A stretch of 28,624 nucleotides of DNA, from positions 1-28,624 of the forward strand of contig CAMLLB010000054.1 of the NCBI GenBank assembly GCA_946480815.1, in the 5' to 3' direction. This stretch comes from an uncultured Flavobacteriales bacterium (GTDB lineage: Bacteria; Bacteroidota; Bacteroidia; Flavobacteriales; Crocinitomicaceae). The notes under the pieces are model-generated. The model ran no database searches, was not told the origin of the DNA, and worked only from the letters and a program-made list of their open reading frames with translations. This document shows, one piece after another, positions 1-8,299 of this stretch (the stretch's first letter is position 1; every line of letters begins with the position of its first letter). The position numbers and the translations under genes were made by a program.

Positions 1-2445
1 GACGAACAGAAGTTGAAGACTCATCGTACGGTTTATAGTTATGATCAGCTGAATCGTATCAAGGACATGAATGGTGCATATATGGGCTTCAGCACAAGTG
101 GAACCATTACTAGCCCGGCTTCGGGGTATAAGAGTGAGTATGGTTTTGATGCAAACGGAAATATCTTGTCGATGAAGAATTGGTCAGCCACTGACGATAC
201 AGAGTCAGGTTCCCAACAACAAATTGATGATTTGAGTTATAAGTATTATGAACAAGGAACCTCACCAGCAGTTTACACCCCTGGTGGATCAAGTAATACG
301 ACCTTAAATGCAAGTAATCGTTTGGCATACGTAGATGATGCTTTAGGAACGAGTGTAATTCCGGGCGCAGATATTGCTGATCAGTCGGCAGGTAATTATC
401 GCTACGATGCAATAGGTCAGTTGACAACCGATATAGGTGCTGACATCGGTACTTCAGGTGACCCAGTGAAGATTTTATGGACGGTAAACAACAAGGTAAA
501 ACAGATCACTAAGACGAGTACAGGTGATGTGATTAGTTTCACATATGATGGAATGGGTAATCGTATTTCTAAGAAAGTTTCACATACGAACGGGAATTAC
601 GAAAAGACTTTTTATATCTTAGATGCACTAGGCAGGGTTATGAGTAGCTACACACGCAACAAAACAGCTCCGTCAGGTCCGATTTATTTGGTGCTGGCTG
701 AACGGAATATTTATGGAGAAGGCCGTGTAGGAATGGAACTGGCTGACCAACGTATGTTTGGACAACCTCAAACCGCGCCGGCACCGGTAACATCAGGTAA
801 TGTGCTGGTAGATCAGTATATTGGAGATAAACGTTATGAATTGAGTAATCATTTGGGCAATGTGCTTAATGTTGTTACGGATAGAAAGTTACCTCAAGAA
901 TTGAATACCTCTTTTGGACGCTTTGATGGTTCAAACGATCTAGCACAAAGTAGTTCGTTTACTGCCCCAATTAGTAATCAGGTGACTGTAGAATGTTGGG
1001 TTCGAACTACATTCTCCGGAGGAGGGGTTTCTAAGGGAATTATAGCCCATTCAGGAACCAACTCAGATATCAGATTACAAATGTTGGATAATGGTAAGAT
1101 CGTATTTTTAGGTAAGCACGGTACAGCATCCTTTTACAATACCATAAGTACGGGAACTGTAAATGACGGAAATTGGCACCATGTTGCAGGTACTGTTTCC
1201 ATTGGAGGTAGCACTACTGTTTGGAAAACGTATATTGATGGAGTACTTCAAAGTACAAACTCTTATGCAGTTACTACTTTATTCCCGACTCTTACCTCTA
1301 ACTTCAAAATTGGTTTCGGCGGTACTTATTTCCCTGGAGATATTAAGGAAGTTAGCTACTGGAATACAGCTAAATCAGCAGCAGAGGTCTTGGCCGATAA
1401 AAATGCTGGTTCATTTGCAGGTACTGAGAATAATTTGATTGGTTATTGGCCTTTGACAGATAACACGAGTCCAAGTCATGATTTAAGTAGTGGGAACCAT
1501 CCGGTTTCGATGCTGAATGGAGCCTATTTTGTAACTGCCGCACAGGGAACTGTAGGCTCTTATATTGCGGATGTAAATTCTTATTCTGATTATTATCCAT
1601 ATGGTATGAAGCTACCATACAGATCTGGTCAGGAGAATACCTCTTATCGTTACGGTTTCCAGGGTCAGGAGGAGGATGATGAGATCAAAGGAGATGGTAA
1701 CAGCATTAATTTTGAATTCAGAATGCACGACCCACGTATTGGAAGATTCTTTGCAACCGATCCTTTGGCTGGGAAATATCCTTGGAATAGCCCGTATGCA
1801 TTTAGTGAAAATCAAGTAATTGCTTTTCTTGAATTGGAAGGTAAGGAAAAGAAAGAAGCTCCTAAGGTAGAATTATGGTCAATAACGCAGACTTATGAAT
1901 TCAAAATAAAAGAAGATGATTATGCGACTGGTGATGAAACCTATGGAAGAGTAACATTTCAGTTGGTGGTGAGAAAATGGTCAGACAATACCTATTCTTA
2001 CTCTGCGGTTGTGGATGGCTTTCAGGATACTGGGGTTGGTGCCGCGGGAGAAGTCAGTTATGACGAGAATGGAGTTTTCACAATGAGTGTGACATTTAGT
2101 GACGGGGAAACTACCGTAACCAGGGAAAAAAATTATTCAATCGGCGCAGAAGTTGAGGGTGTTGGTGGAGAATATTCGGAATCGATTAGTTGTGGGGTAA
2201 CGAAAAATGGTGCATCGATGACTGAGGGCTTTTTCGTGACTTTTAATAAGGAAACGAATTGTTTTGAGCCGAGTAAGAGTTTTCCAAAATCAGATGACAT
2301 GTCTGAAGAAGCGGAAGAGCTATTTTACGATTCAGATTCTTTTCCCCAAGACGGTTGGGGAAAATGTGATGATTGGTATGAACCGGATGACAACCTGGAA
2401 ATATATATTACAATAACAAAAGATTATGATGTGGAAAAAAAATAG
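1..2445 (+). CDS. Rhs/YD-repeat protein, 3' part, with LamG-like insertion and variable C-terminus
   Basis: The reading frame is open to the left edge, so the true start lies outside the window; the TTG at 13 is only the first start-like codon. YD-type repeats ([28 protein letters not shown]) occupy about 40-560. The Rhs-associated core follows in two pieces. The first ends with [17 protein letters not shown] near 840-890. The second begins with [10 protein letters not shown] near 1577 and runs through [20 protein letters not shown] to [11 protein letters not shown] near 1820. Between them, about 910-1540, sits a jelly-roll segment resembling LamG/concanavalin domains ([31 protein letters not shown]). 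After the core junction ELEGKE the last ~200 residues are unlike the rest: acidic, beta-rich and without a family I recognise, as expected of a polymorphic-toxin tip or an exchangeable tail. The gene overlaps the next by 20 bp. Rhs identity is secure; a toxin role is inference. Confidence 0.9.
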   Translation, partial: DEQKLKTHRTVYSYDQLNRIKDMNGAYMGFSTSGTITSPASGYKSEYGFDANGNILSMKNWSATDDTESGSQQQIDDLSYKYYEQGTSPAVYTPGGSSNTTLNASNRLAYVDDALGTSVIPGADIADQSAGNYRYDAIGQLTTDIGADIGTSGDPVKILWTVNNKVKQITKTSTGDVISFTYDGMGNRISKKVSHTNGNYEKTFYILDALGRVMSSYTRNKTAPSGPIYLVLAERNIYGEGRVGMELADQRMFGQPQTAPAPVTSGNVLVDQYIGDKRYELSNHLGNVLNVVTDRKLPQELNTSFGRFDGSNDLAQSSSFTAPISNQVTVECWVRTTFSGGGVSKGIIAHSGTNSDIRLQMLDNGKIVFLGKHGTASFYNTISTGTVNDGNWHHVAGTVSIGGSTTVWKTYIDGVLQSTNSYAVTTLFPTLTSNFKIGFGGTYFPGDIKEVSYWNTAKSAAEVLADKNAGSFAGTENNLIGYWPLTDNTSPSHDLSSGNHPVSMLNGAYFVTAAQGTVGSYIADVNSYSDYYPYGMKLPYRSGQENTSYRYGFQGQEEDDEIKGDGNSINFEFRMHDPRIGRFFATDPLAGKYPWNSPYAFSENQVIAFLELEGKEKKEAPKVELWSITQTYEFKIKEDDYATGDETYGRVTFQLVVRKWSDNTYSYSAVVDGFQDTGVGAAGEVSYDENGVFTMSVTFSDGETTVTREKNYSIGAEVEGVGGEYSESISCGVTKNGASMTEGFFVTFNKETNCFEPSKSFPKSDDMSEEAEELFYDSDSFPQDGWGKCDDWYEPDDNLEIYITITKDYDVEKK

Positions 2446-3025
2446 ATTCTGTTATGTAGTAATTATAACAAACTTGCTTTTGTTTTCTTGTACAAGGAAA
2501 GTAGAGGAGATTCAATTCAATGAAGATCGGGTTGGAAGTGATTATTATAAACATGAAGTTTGGGGGCTCTCAGATGGTAAATGGAAGCAGTTATTTTCCT
2601 TGAATCTGGACCTTTCTAGTGATTCTGTTTTTATTGCCAGGGACAGTAAGACGGATGTTGCTGTAAGAACGGTATTGACTGATGATACTTATAAACTGGG
2701 TTTATCTGTTGAGTACGCCTCTACAAACGGAAGTAAGTCTGTACCTCAACTAAAATCAAAGTTGGTCAAGCAAAAGGAGATCAAAGAATTTTGTGAAGAC
2801 AAGTTTTTGAAAAATTGGCAAAAGTATAGTTCAGGAAATAATGTGATTATAATTGATAAATCCACGATAGATTCTACTTATTCTGCAAAGAAACCTTTTT
2901 TTATGAAGGAAAGTTCCAGATCGTGGATTCTCGATTTATTTGATAACGGAAATTCATCCAGCTATGTTCATTATTTTGAATTGACAACTTCAGGAAAAAG
3001 ACAAAGAGTTATGATTAGACGATAA
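2426..3025 (+). CDS. small lipoprotein downstream of Rhs tail, possible immunity protein
   Basis: A 199-residue protein starting with two Met codons inside the end of the Rhs gene, in a different frame, so translation is probably coupled. The N-terminus is a lipoprotein signal: basic residues (WKKNR), a hydrophobic stretch, and the lipobox LLFSC with the acylated cysteine at residue 22. The mature part is polar, with many Ser, Lys and Asp residues, and resembles no family I know. It is the only gene between the Rhs tail and a strong terminator. That overlapping position is where cognate immunity genes of polymorphic toxins usually lie. A lipoprotein there would fit protection at the envelope, but it could equally be an unrelated secreted lipoprotein. 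No catalytic motif is visible. Confidence 0.75.
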   Translation: MMWKKNRFCYVVIITNLLLFSCTRKVEEIQFNEDRVGSDYYKHEVWGLSDGKWKQLFSLNLDLSSDSVFIARDSKTDVAVRTVLTDDTYKLGLSVEYASTNGSKSVPQLKSKLVKQKEIKEFCEDKFLKNWQKYSSGNNVIIIDKSTIDSTYSAKKPFFMKESSRSWILDLFDNGNSSSYVHYFELTTSGKRQRVMIRR

Positions 3026-3066
3026 GGTCTTGCTTGTACCCGGAATGATTTTTCTGAAAGAATATA

Positions 3067-3097
3067 AAAAATCCCAATATGATTATTGGGATTTTTT
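3067..3097 (+). terminator. intrinsic terminator after the Rhs/lipoprotein pair
   Basis: A perfect 13-bp stem (AAAAATCCCAATA paired with TATTGGGATTTTT) closes on a TGAT loop and ends in a run of six T. It lies 41 bp after the lipoprotein stop. Because the arms are A- and T-rich at their ends it could work in both directions, but only the plus strand has genes leading into it. Confidence 0.9.
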
Positions 3098-3175
3098 ATA
3101 TCTACTTATTTAAGGAGAAAACGGTTTAGATTTTAGAATCGAAGATCAACAAAAGATTATCCCTACCTTTAATCC

Positions 3176-3847
3176 GTGAAAATCAGAATCGCTTTTTTAG
3201 TATGTTTGTTCAGCTATGGGGCCTTCAGCCAGCGAAACAGCCAGGATATTTCTTCTGTGGACGTAATCTATGGTTTCCGCACTTTGAACCGGCCCATGTT
3301 TGGTCCAAACGTCGAAAAAAGATACAGCACCTTTTCAGATTTTCAATGGTCACAGCCGCTGCAATTCCTCGGTGCAGGTCTTACGCTCCTGGGAGATTCT
3401 ATTGACACGGGCGGAAAATACTTCATTGGAAATGCCCAGATAGTCGCATATCTCCCTCAAAAAATCAATATCGGTGATAGCCTGACCGCTAAATCCGGTG
3501 GGTTCAATTTCGGATTGACTTTCCTGGGTCTGGATGCTTTCCCGAAAACAAAGAACTTTGATTTGATCTTTAATTTTGGATTCGATGCAGGACGCATTTT
3601 GCTTACCAATCCCGGAATGAAACAACGAAACCTGTACTTTGCGCCCAAGTTGTCCGTTCAGCCCAAAGTGAAGATGGGACCGGTGGCACTTTCAGTATGC
3701 GCAGAATATGGTTATGACCTTACCAAAGACAAATGGCGGAAAACTTGGTTCGGACCGGGTCATCAGAACAATCTAACGCCTTATTCAAACAAAATCGGAG
3801 GACTTTCCGGGCTTTCCTGGTTCGTGACACTGGGTTATGTGCTGTAA
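3176..3847 (+). CDS. exported beta-rich protein, possible outer-membrane barrel
   Basis: A 223-residue protein with a GTG start. The first ~18 residues form a Sec signal peptide (MKIRIAFLVCLFSYGAFSQ, probable cleavage after Ala-Phe-Ser). The start is fixed by that signal peptide, since no in-frame ATG precedes it. The rest has alternating hydrophobic and polar residues with many Gly, Phe and Tyr, for example FNFGLTFLGL, LIFNFGFDAG and a C-terminal SWFVTLGYVL ending in an aliphatic residue. This pattern is typical of small outer-membrane beta-barrels of Bacteroidota. I cannot assign a specific family. A separate transcription unit is likely, because a strong terminator lies just upstream and an own promoter can be proposed for the gene that follows. 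Confidence 0.75.
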   Translation: MKIRIAFLVCLFSYGAFSQRNSQDISSVDVIYGFRTLNRPMFGPNVEKRYSTFSDFQWSQPLQFLGAGLTLLGDSIDTGGKYFIGNAQIVAYLPQKINIGDSLTAKSGGFNFGLTFLGLDAFPKTKNFDLIFNFGFDAGRILLTNPGMKQRNLYFAPKLSVQPKVKMGPVALSVCAEYGYDLTKDKWRKTWFGPGHQNNLTPYSNKIGGLSGLSWFVTLGYVL

Positions 3848-3868
3848 GGCAATTAAGTTTAAGGTTTC

Positions 3869-3899
3869 TTGCCACTCCCGATTTATTTTTTCATTTTTG
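3869..3899 (+). promoter_or_regulatory. putative Bacteroidota-type promoter for the large lipoprotein gene
   Basis: TTG at 3869-3871 is followed after 20 bp by CATTTTTG at 3892-3899, one mismatch from the -7 consensus TAnnTTTG. The start codon at 3925 lies 25 bp beyond the -7 box, leaving a short leader. Motif match only. Confidence 0.4.
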
Positions 3900-3924
3900 A
3901 CCTGCTAAAAATTGTCCTCAACCA

Positions 3925-5223
3925 ATGAAAAAACTTTTTTACCTGTCCGTACTGCTTCTCTTAACAGCATGCTCTTCTGAAAAAACGGATGAAGAACTGT
4001 TAGAACAGGATCAAATTACTTTAAATGAAAACCTGATTTCAGGAAAAGTTGTTCCCTATAAATTCGTGAAACTAATGGTTCGCGGCTATGCTTCCGACGA
4101 TAAATCTTCCGCCAAATTCAAAGCATTTAAGCACGATTCGGATAAATTGGTGCAAAAAATCATGGAATTGGACCATGCGGATGAGTTGTCGGTAAAAGAT
4201 TACTGGACAATGTACCAGATCTATGACCAAATGGATGAATTCGTTACGCAAACAGACGAAGATGAGTTTCCGGTAATCGTGGATGCATTCAGAAAGTCAT
4301 GGAACGGGACGAAGAGTGCGGATTATTTCAAAGGCAAAGCAAAAGCAGAACAGGAAGCACGTGAACATGCTTTTATGACGATCCTGGCAATGGCGAGCAG
4401 TAGTTTGGGAACCGAAATTGCTTTGTACGAGTGTGCTGAAACCGATATCGAAATCCTTCCCGACTCAGAATTGAAAAGCAACCTGCGTTTTCTGAGAGGT
4501 TTTGTATTCATGCAAAAAGGGTTATACTATTTGTCTGAAAATGAATACACCAATAACCTGGCATGGCTTAAAAAGAATAAGAATATTGATCTGACATACA
4601 CGATCAATTCCATGCAGCTTGGAAAATTCGATAAGAAACAATCGTATGTTGCTTACCGTGCAATGAACCATTTGTACCGCGGGGTGGATCGAATGATGAT
4701 GGAACGGGACATTGATCACGAACGTGCCCTGGAGGATTTTGAACAAGTATTAAAGGATTGCAAAACTTTGAAGATCGATAACGAAGCGGTTTGGGCGATC
4801 GATGTATACGTTCAACTTGAAAAAGGGAACAATGACAAAGCAATCAAATCGCTCAATAAATTGAAAAAAAGCAAACTGCTTACTGCTGACGACAAAGCTT
4901 TGATCGATGAATCTATTGAATACTTGAAAAAGGATGACTCGGAAACGGTATTGACAGAAGTTTACGATAAAGTCTTTATGATGAAAATTGCAAGTTCTTT
5001 TACCTATAACCGATTGAAACAGGTGAACGCGAACAAATTACTGAAGAACAGCAAGGTTCCGAACGCATCAAAGATTGCACAAAAAACAGCAGTGCTTGAA
5101 AAAACAGTCAATCAGATTGAACAGTTCAGTAATGGTGAAACACTGAACGAGGCAACAAAAAAAGCTAGCGAAGAAGGAGAAAGTTTATTGGAGGAAGCAA
5201 AAGAATTACTTCCGGAATTTTAA
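3925..5223 (+). CDS. large alpha-helical lipoprotein of unknown function
   Basis: A 432-residue protein with a clear lipoprotein signal: MKK, a leucine-rich core and the lipobox LLTAC with Cys at residue 16. The mature part is strongly helical and charged. Stretches such as ALEDFEQVLKDCKTLKIDNEAVWAI-type sequence and DKAIKSLNKLKKSKLLTADD look like helical hairpins of a TPR-like array around residues 255-330. A Lys/Glu-rich helical C-terminus (TKKASEEGESLLEEAKELL) follows. I recognise no enzyme motif. A lipid-anchored TPR-type scaffold or binding protein facing the periplasm is the best structural guess. It is followed within 25 bp by a decayed glyoxalase-like stub. Confidence 0.8.
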   Translation: MKKLFYLSVLLLLTACSSEKTDEELLEQDQITLNENLISGKVVPYKFVKLMVRGYASDDKSSAKFKAFKHDSDKLVQKIMELDHADELSVKDYWTMYQIYDQMDEFVTQTDEDEFPVIVDAFRKSWNGTKSADYFKGKAKAEQEAREHAFMTILAMASSSLGTEIALYECAETDIEILPDSELKSNLRFLRGFVFMQKGLYYLSENEYTNNLAWLKKNKNIDLTYTINSMQLGKFDKKQSYVAYRAMNHLYRGVDRMMMERDIDHERALEDFEQVLKDCKTLKIDNEAVWAIDVYVQLEKGNNDKAIKSLNKLKKSKLLTADDKALIDESIEYLKKDDSETVLTEVYDKVFMMKIASSFTYNRLKQVNANKLLKNSKVPNASKIAQKTAVLEKTVNQIEQFSNGETLNEATKKASEEGESLLEEAKELLPEF

Positions 5224-5247
5224 GCAAGATTATAAGAATACAGATAT

Positions 5248-5346
5248 ATGAGTGAACAAAAAGAACCGAAAGTAACAGGAATCGGAGGAGTTTTTTTCTA
5301 TTCTGACAACCTGGACTAAACCAAAAAGTGGTATCGGATAAGTAAT
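5248..5346 (+). pseudogene. remnant of a VOC (glyoxalase/bleomycin-resistance-like) gene
   Basis: From the ATG at 5248 the frame reads MSEQKEPKVTGIGGVFFYSD, then NLD and a TAA stop at 5317. Reading through the stop gives TKKWYRISN. Together these match the conserved beginning of VOC-superfamily proteins, which typically read KVTGIGGxFF, then a short loop, then xxKxWYxxxLG. Only about 30 of the usual 120-plus residues remain, with a stop inside and a terminator-like hairpin directly after, so the gene appears truncated by deletion and point change. The assignment rests on pattern memory of the family start and was not tested by a search. Confidence 0.5.
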
Positions 5347-5351
5347 TGCAC

Positions 5352-5389
5352 AAACTCACACTTCAATCTGACAAGTGAGGTGTGAGTTT
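5352..5389. terminator. hairpin terminator between convergent genes
   Basis: AAACTCACACTTCA (5352-5365) pairs with TGAGGTGTGAGTTT (5376-5389), giving a 14-bp stem with one G-U pair and a 10-nt loop. It sits between the plus-strand lipoprotein/VOC remnant and the minus-strand gene ending at 5397, where a shared bidirectional terminator is expected. The T-run is short on both sides (TTTA on plus, TTTG on minus). Confidence 0.6.
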
Positions 5390-5396
5390 AGCTGGA

Positions 5397-5804
5397 TTAC
5401 AATGTTTTGATAAATTCTTCGTCCGAGACCTTAAAATACCTCCGCGTGGCTTCAATTTTCGTTCGTTCACTTACTTGGCTTAGTTCCAGTTCCGATTCAG
5501 AGATCACTTTCCCCTTGAATCTTAAAAGGTCTTTTTGTACCCAACTGTCCGAAGGGTCGAAAATCTCATTTTCTACTGCAAACTTCAACGTTGTTCCATC
5601 CGTTTGATATGCGCCGCAAAAGGTGTATTCAGGTTGTGCTTTTACCATCATTCCCTCCATAGCAAAACTTTTCAGTTCTTTAGTCAAATAAACGGGGTTG
5701 TCTCCCGCAACGGATTTATAGATCACATATTCGTTTTCATAAAATCGTAAGAAGTGAAATTTGGGAGTCTCACCTTGCTCCTTTGTATAATATAATCCTT
5801 GCAT
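5397..5804 (-). CDS. conserved-looking small cytoplasmic protein, function unknown
   Basis: A 135-residue protein without a signal peptide. Regularly spaced strands (KFHFLRFYENEYVIYKS, PEYTFCGAYQTDGTTLKFAV, LLRFKGKVISESELELSQV) suggest a small beta-barrel or lipocalin-like fold in which a property is displayed as formatted strands. This is a structural impression only. The start codon lies 12 bp after the stop of the upstream lipoprotein gene on the same strand, so the two are probably co-transcribed. I do not recognise the family. Confidence 0.65.
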   Translation of the reverse strand: MQGLYYTKEQGETPKFHFLRFYENEYVIYKSVAGDNPVYLTKELKSFAMEGMMVKAQPEYTFCGAYQTDGTTLKFAVENEIFDPSDSWVQKDLLRFKGKVISESELELSQVSERTKIEATRRYFKVSDEEFIKTL

Positions 5805-5816
5805 GCTTGTTTCGTA

Positions 5817-6230
5817 TTATCTTCTCGGTTTGTAAGGGGTTGTTGGTTTCAGGTATTCCTTTTCCTGGTTGGTTCCAGCCTGGTGCGGGGCACTGTAATA
5901 TTCCATGGTGTCACTTTCGTGATTGGAATAAAAACCAAGTGGTTTATATCCTTTATACCGCCCTAAATTGTTTTTCAACTCCGGGTGTTTTTTATAATAA
6001 CTGTAGACAGGTTCAAAATCGTTATTCTTGAATACGTCAAAGAACAATTGGTAGTTCATGTAGAAATTGCAGGAGCTGTCGGCAGTGAGATTATAGTTCA
6101 CAAAGACCAGACTGTCTTTCAAACCCTCCGAATAATGGATCTCGTATGTTGAGGGCATTTTCGGCTTACACGCAGTTATGAAAACCAAACAACCCAAAAT
6201 TGCACCTGCTGAGACTGATTTTATAATCAT
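5817..6230 (-). CDS. small lipoprotein, function unknown
   Basis: A 137-residue protein whose start ATG opens a lipoprotein signal: MIIK, the hydrophobic run AILGCLVF, and the lipobox FITAC with Cys at about residue 21, followed by KPK. The mature part is Tyr- and Asn-rich (FYMNYQLFFDVFKNNDF, SYYKKHPELKNNLGRYKGY), with a Pro/Lys/Arg tail. No family recognised. It lies between the DUF1801 gene (gap 38 bp) and a 135-residue unknown (gap 12 bp), all in the same direction. Confidence 0.7.
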   Translation of the reverse strand: MIIKSVSAGAILGCLVFITACKPKMPSTYEIHYSEGLKDSLVFVNYNLTADSSCNFYMNYQLFFDVFKNNDFEPVYSYYKKHPELKNNLGRYKGYKPLGFYSNHESDTMEYYSAPHQAGTNQEKEYLKPTTPYKPRR

Positions 6231-6268
6231 CTGTTTTTTAATTTTTTATCCGGTAAAAATAAGTGATT

Positions 6269-6706
6269 TTACGCCTCTTTCTCTTCCCGTAGCTCAAGTC
6301 CGTATTTAATTGCTTCGGCAAGTACGTCGAGGTGGATGTTTTTCAGTGTTTTGAACTTAATGCAGTAACCGGTTACGCTCGCTTTGCCCAGTTTTTCCCC
6401 GTACGTTTTGGCCAGGTATGTCTTGTCGCTCAAACCGAGGATGTAGACAGAAATTCCACTGGTGTTTGCACTCAAACCAATTCTGTAAAACTCCCTGTTT
6501 GTTCCGTCAGCATAATTGATGGTGTAAGATCCGTAGCCGATATTGGGATTGGAAACAATTTTACCTTCACTGTTTTTCCCATCCGTAAACCAGAGTTTAC
6601 ATCCCGGTGAAATTTGAAGGATACGCTCGTGCAATTCCTGCATTTCACTGCGTTTTGGTTCCGCCTGATCGGCAATGTAAGTCCTGATCTGTTCCTGGAT
6701 ATTCAT
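6269..6706 (-). CDS. DUF1801-family protein
   Basis: I place the start at the ATG giving MNIQEQIRTYIADQAEPKRS, about 145 residues. The frame extends 16 codons further upstream (to 6754), but that extension would overlap the transporter gene and does not resemble family N-termini. The opening helix 'IxxYIxxxxEPKRxEMxxLHxxI' and the strand region CKLWFTDGKNSEGKIVSNPN / GYGSYTINYADG, followed by YILGLSDKTYLAKTYGEKLG and a CIKFKTLKNI segment, fit the DUF1801/YdhG-like fold. These are small single-domain cytoplasmic proteins of unclear biochemical role. The gene follows the chromate-type transporter by 40 bp on the same strand. Confidence 0.75.
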   Translation of the reverse strand: MNIQEQIRTYIADQAEPKRSEMQELHERILQISPGCKLWFTDGKNSEGKIVSNPNIGYGSYTINYADGTNREFYRIGLSANTSGISVYILGLSDKTYLAKTYGEKLGKASVTGYCIKFKTLKNIHLDVLAEAIKYGLELREEKEA

Positions 6707-6746
6707 GTTCAATAGTACGCAATAATTCGAAGAAACGGAAAAGAGA

Positions 6747-7886
6747 TTAAACAAGAGTTAACAAGTAACCCAATACTGAACCTCCCAAAACAACAAATAC
6801 GCTGTTTATTCGTCTGATTCCGAATGTAATCCCAATGCTGATTATTCCGATTAAAACAGTTCTCCAATCCGAAACTGCATCCTTTCCGAGTTCAAAACAG
6901 ATAGCAACAATGATCGCAACGGAAGCGATATTGACAGCGTCGAGAAAGGAAGAAAAAAGAATGGAATTCCTCATTTTTTTAACCAGGGGATTCAGCAGGG
7001 CTACAAATACAAATGACGGAAGAAAAATCCCGATGGTAGAAACTATAGCTCCGGAAATCCCGTTGATCTGATATCCCAGGAAAGTGACTGCGGAAAAGAC
7101 CGGTCCTGGTGTAAACTGTCCAACAGCAATCGCATCCGTTAGTTCCTGCCGTGACAGTATTCCCGTTTCAACCAACTCGGAGTTCAGGAAAGCAAATAAG
7201 ACATATCCGCTTCCGTAAAGGATCGCTCCGATTTTCAGGAAAATGAAGAAGAGTTTTCCATTGACTGAAGTAAAAACAAGATTGGAGGAGAGTTTTAAAG
7301 AGACTAAAGGCAAGATACTTTTTTGCACGTTTCCATTCCTTTTGTTTTTGATAAATAAGAGAAACAGACTCAAAAATCCTGCACCGAAAAGGACATAAAT
7401 TTCAGGTATACCAGCCAATGCAAGAATCAATGCAGCGATCCCGATCAAAGCCAGTTCAACCGATTTCAAGGACTTTTTTGCCAGGGGAAAAACGGCCCCT
7501 AAAATGATCGCGATAATTGCGGGTTGAATACCGTAAATGAATGGTTTCACTTGAGGTAATTGGCCAAACTCTTTGTAAATCCAGGCAAATATACCTGTAA
7601 TACATACAGCAGGAAGAATAAAACACATCCCCGCTACGATCAAACCCTTCCAACCTGCCTTTTCACGGCCAATATGTATTGCCATTTCTGTGCTATTTGG
7701 TCCTGGGATCAGGTTGGTTGCCCCCACCAAATCGAGAAAGTGTTGTTCAGTGAACCATTTTCTTTTTCGCACAACCTCTTCCTGCATCATGGAAATATGG
7801 GCCGCCGGACCACCAAATCCGATAATCCCCAGTTTAAGGAATAATCCCGCAACCTCCTTCAGGTTATTTCCCTTTTCATGCTTCAT
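6747..7886 (-). CDS. chrA: chromate transporter family (CHR) protein, two-domain form
   Basis: A 379-residue membrane protein made of two homologous CHR halves. The first half shows FLKLGIIGFGGPAAHISMMQ at about residues 16-35 and NLIPGPNSTEMAIHIG at 58-73. The second half repeats the pattern with FLKIGAILYGSGYVLFAFL and GQFTPGPVFSAVTFLGYQ. The paired 'G-PGP' signatures and about ten hydrophobic segments match full-length ChrA proteins of roughly 380-400 residues. Characterised members export chromate across the inner membrane, but many homologues have unproven substrates, so the family is secure and the substrate is not. It leads a minus-strand run of four genes. The start region is preceded by an inverted repeat and a -7-like box. 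Confidence 0.88.
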   Translation of the reverse strand: MKHEKGNNLKEVAGLFLKLGIIGFGGPAAHISMMQEEVVRKRKWFTEQHFLDLVGATNLIPGPNSTEMAIHIGREKAGWKGLIVAGMCFILPAVCITGIFAWIYKEFGQLPQVKPFIYGIQPAIIAIILGAVFPLAKKSLKSVELALIGIAALILALAGIPEIYVLFGAGFLSLFLLFIKNKRNGNVQKSILPLVSLKLSSNLVFTSVNGKLFFIFLKIGAILYGSGYVLFAFLNSELVETGILSRQELTDAIAVGQFTPGPVFSAVTFLGYQINGISGAIVSTIGIFLPSFVFVALLNPLVKKMRNSILFSSFLDAVNIASVAIIVAICFELGKDAVSDWRTVLIGIISIGITFGIRRINSVFVVLGGSVLGYLLTLV

Positions 7887-7908
7887 CAGGTTCTTATGAC
7901 TTAGTCTG

Positions 7909-7925
7909 TTCCGGAATTGCCGGAA
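7909..7925. repeat. inverted repeat in the chrA leader
   Basis: TTCCGG, a 5-nt spacer (AATTG) and CCGGAA form a perfect 6-bp inverted repeat 23 bp before the transporter start codon. It could be an operator or a leader hairpin; there is no T-run, so a terminator is unlikely. Confidence 0.4.
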
Positions 7926-7944
7926 GAAACCATTTTTTAAATTC

Positions 7945-7952
7945 CAAAATTA
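7945..7952 (-). promoter_or_regulatory. putative -7 element for the chrA gene cluster
   Basis: On the minus strand TAATTTTG exactly fits the Bacteroidota -7 consensus TAnnTTTG, about 60 bp before the transporter start. I could not find a good TTG at the -33 position, so this is a half-supported promoter. Confidence 0.35.
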
Positions 7953-8281
7953 AACCATTCGTGATTTTAAAAGGGAATTTTCTAAGTGTTTATTGGAACA
8001 TCCGGATTCGTTATTCAATTTTCCTCTATACCCAAAACTCATCTCTGCTCTGAAAATGGCATGACAGACTGATTTTGAATGAAATAGCAAAGAGCAAAAG
8101 AATGAGGAGTAAAATGAAAACTAAGCTGATTGAAGATCTGCATCGGATTGTAACAAATCCGGATCTCTCTCATTCTCAATTCGGACAAAAAGAGCATGGG
8201 TTTAAAAAAATGTGCGTGCATAGGGACTTGCAAAGTTAGTTTTTAAACATAAAAAATTAGGCCTGATCTCTAAAATGTCAG
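7953..8281. other. gene-free divergent region between the transporter and the sterol operon
   Basis: No convincing gene is visible in the 413 bp between the two start codons. Besides the chrA and sterol promoter candidates it holds an imperfect hairpin at 8135-8165. There CGGATT (8144-8149) pairs with AATCCG (8156-8161), flanked by GATC on both sides with a 5-nt bulge. It lies upstream of the sterol operon's -7 box and is not followed by T's, so if it acts at all it is more likely DNA-level regulation or chance. Confidence 0.4.
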
Positions 8282-8289
8282 TATCTTTG
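8282..8289 (+). promoter_or_regulatory. putative -7 element of the sterol/mevalonate operon
   Basis: TATCTTTG is an exact match to the Bacteroidota -7 consensus TAnnTTTG. The -33 position offers only an imperfect TTAG (8257-8260). Transcription would begin around 8295, leaving almost no leader before the ATG at 8300. A downstream in-frame ATG (8324) would leave a normal leader. No other promoter-like site is visible within the nine-gene block, whose junctions are too tight to hold one outside coding sequence. Confidence 0.5.
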
Positions 8290-8299
8290 TGCCCTACAA

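Noticed and set aside
3202..3405. Plus-strand open frame inside the exported beta-rich protein gene.
   Set aside because: The overlapping longer frame has a signal peptide and barrel-like pattern; this one has neither.
8039..8233. Minus-strand open frame of 64 codons between chrA and the sterol operon.
   Set aside because: Its composition is rich in His, Phe and Met without any domain pattern, and it overlaps the probable regulatory region; a chance frame is more likely.
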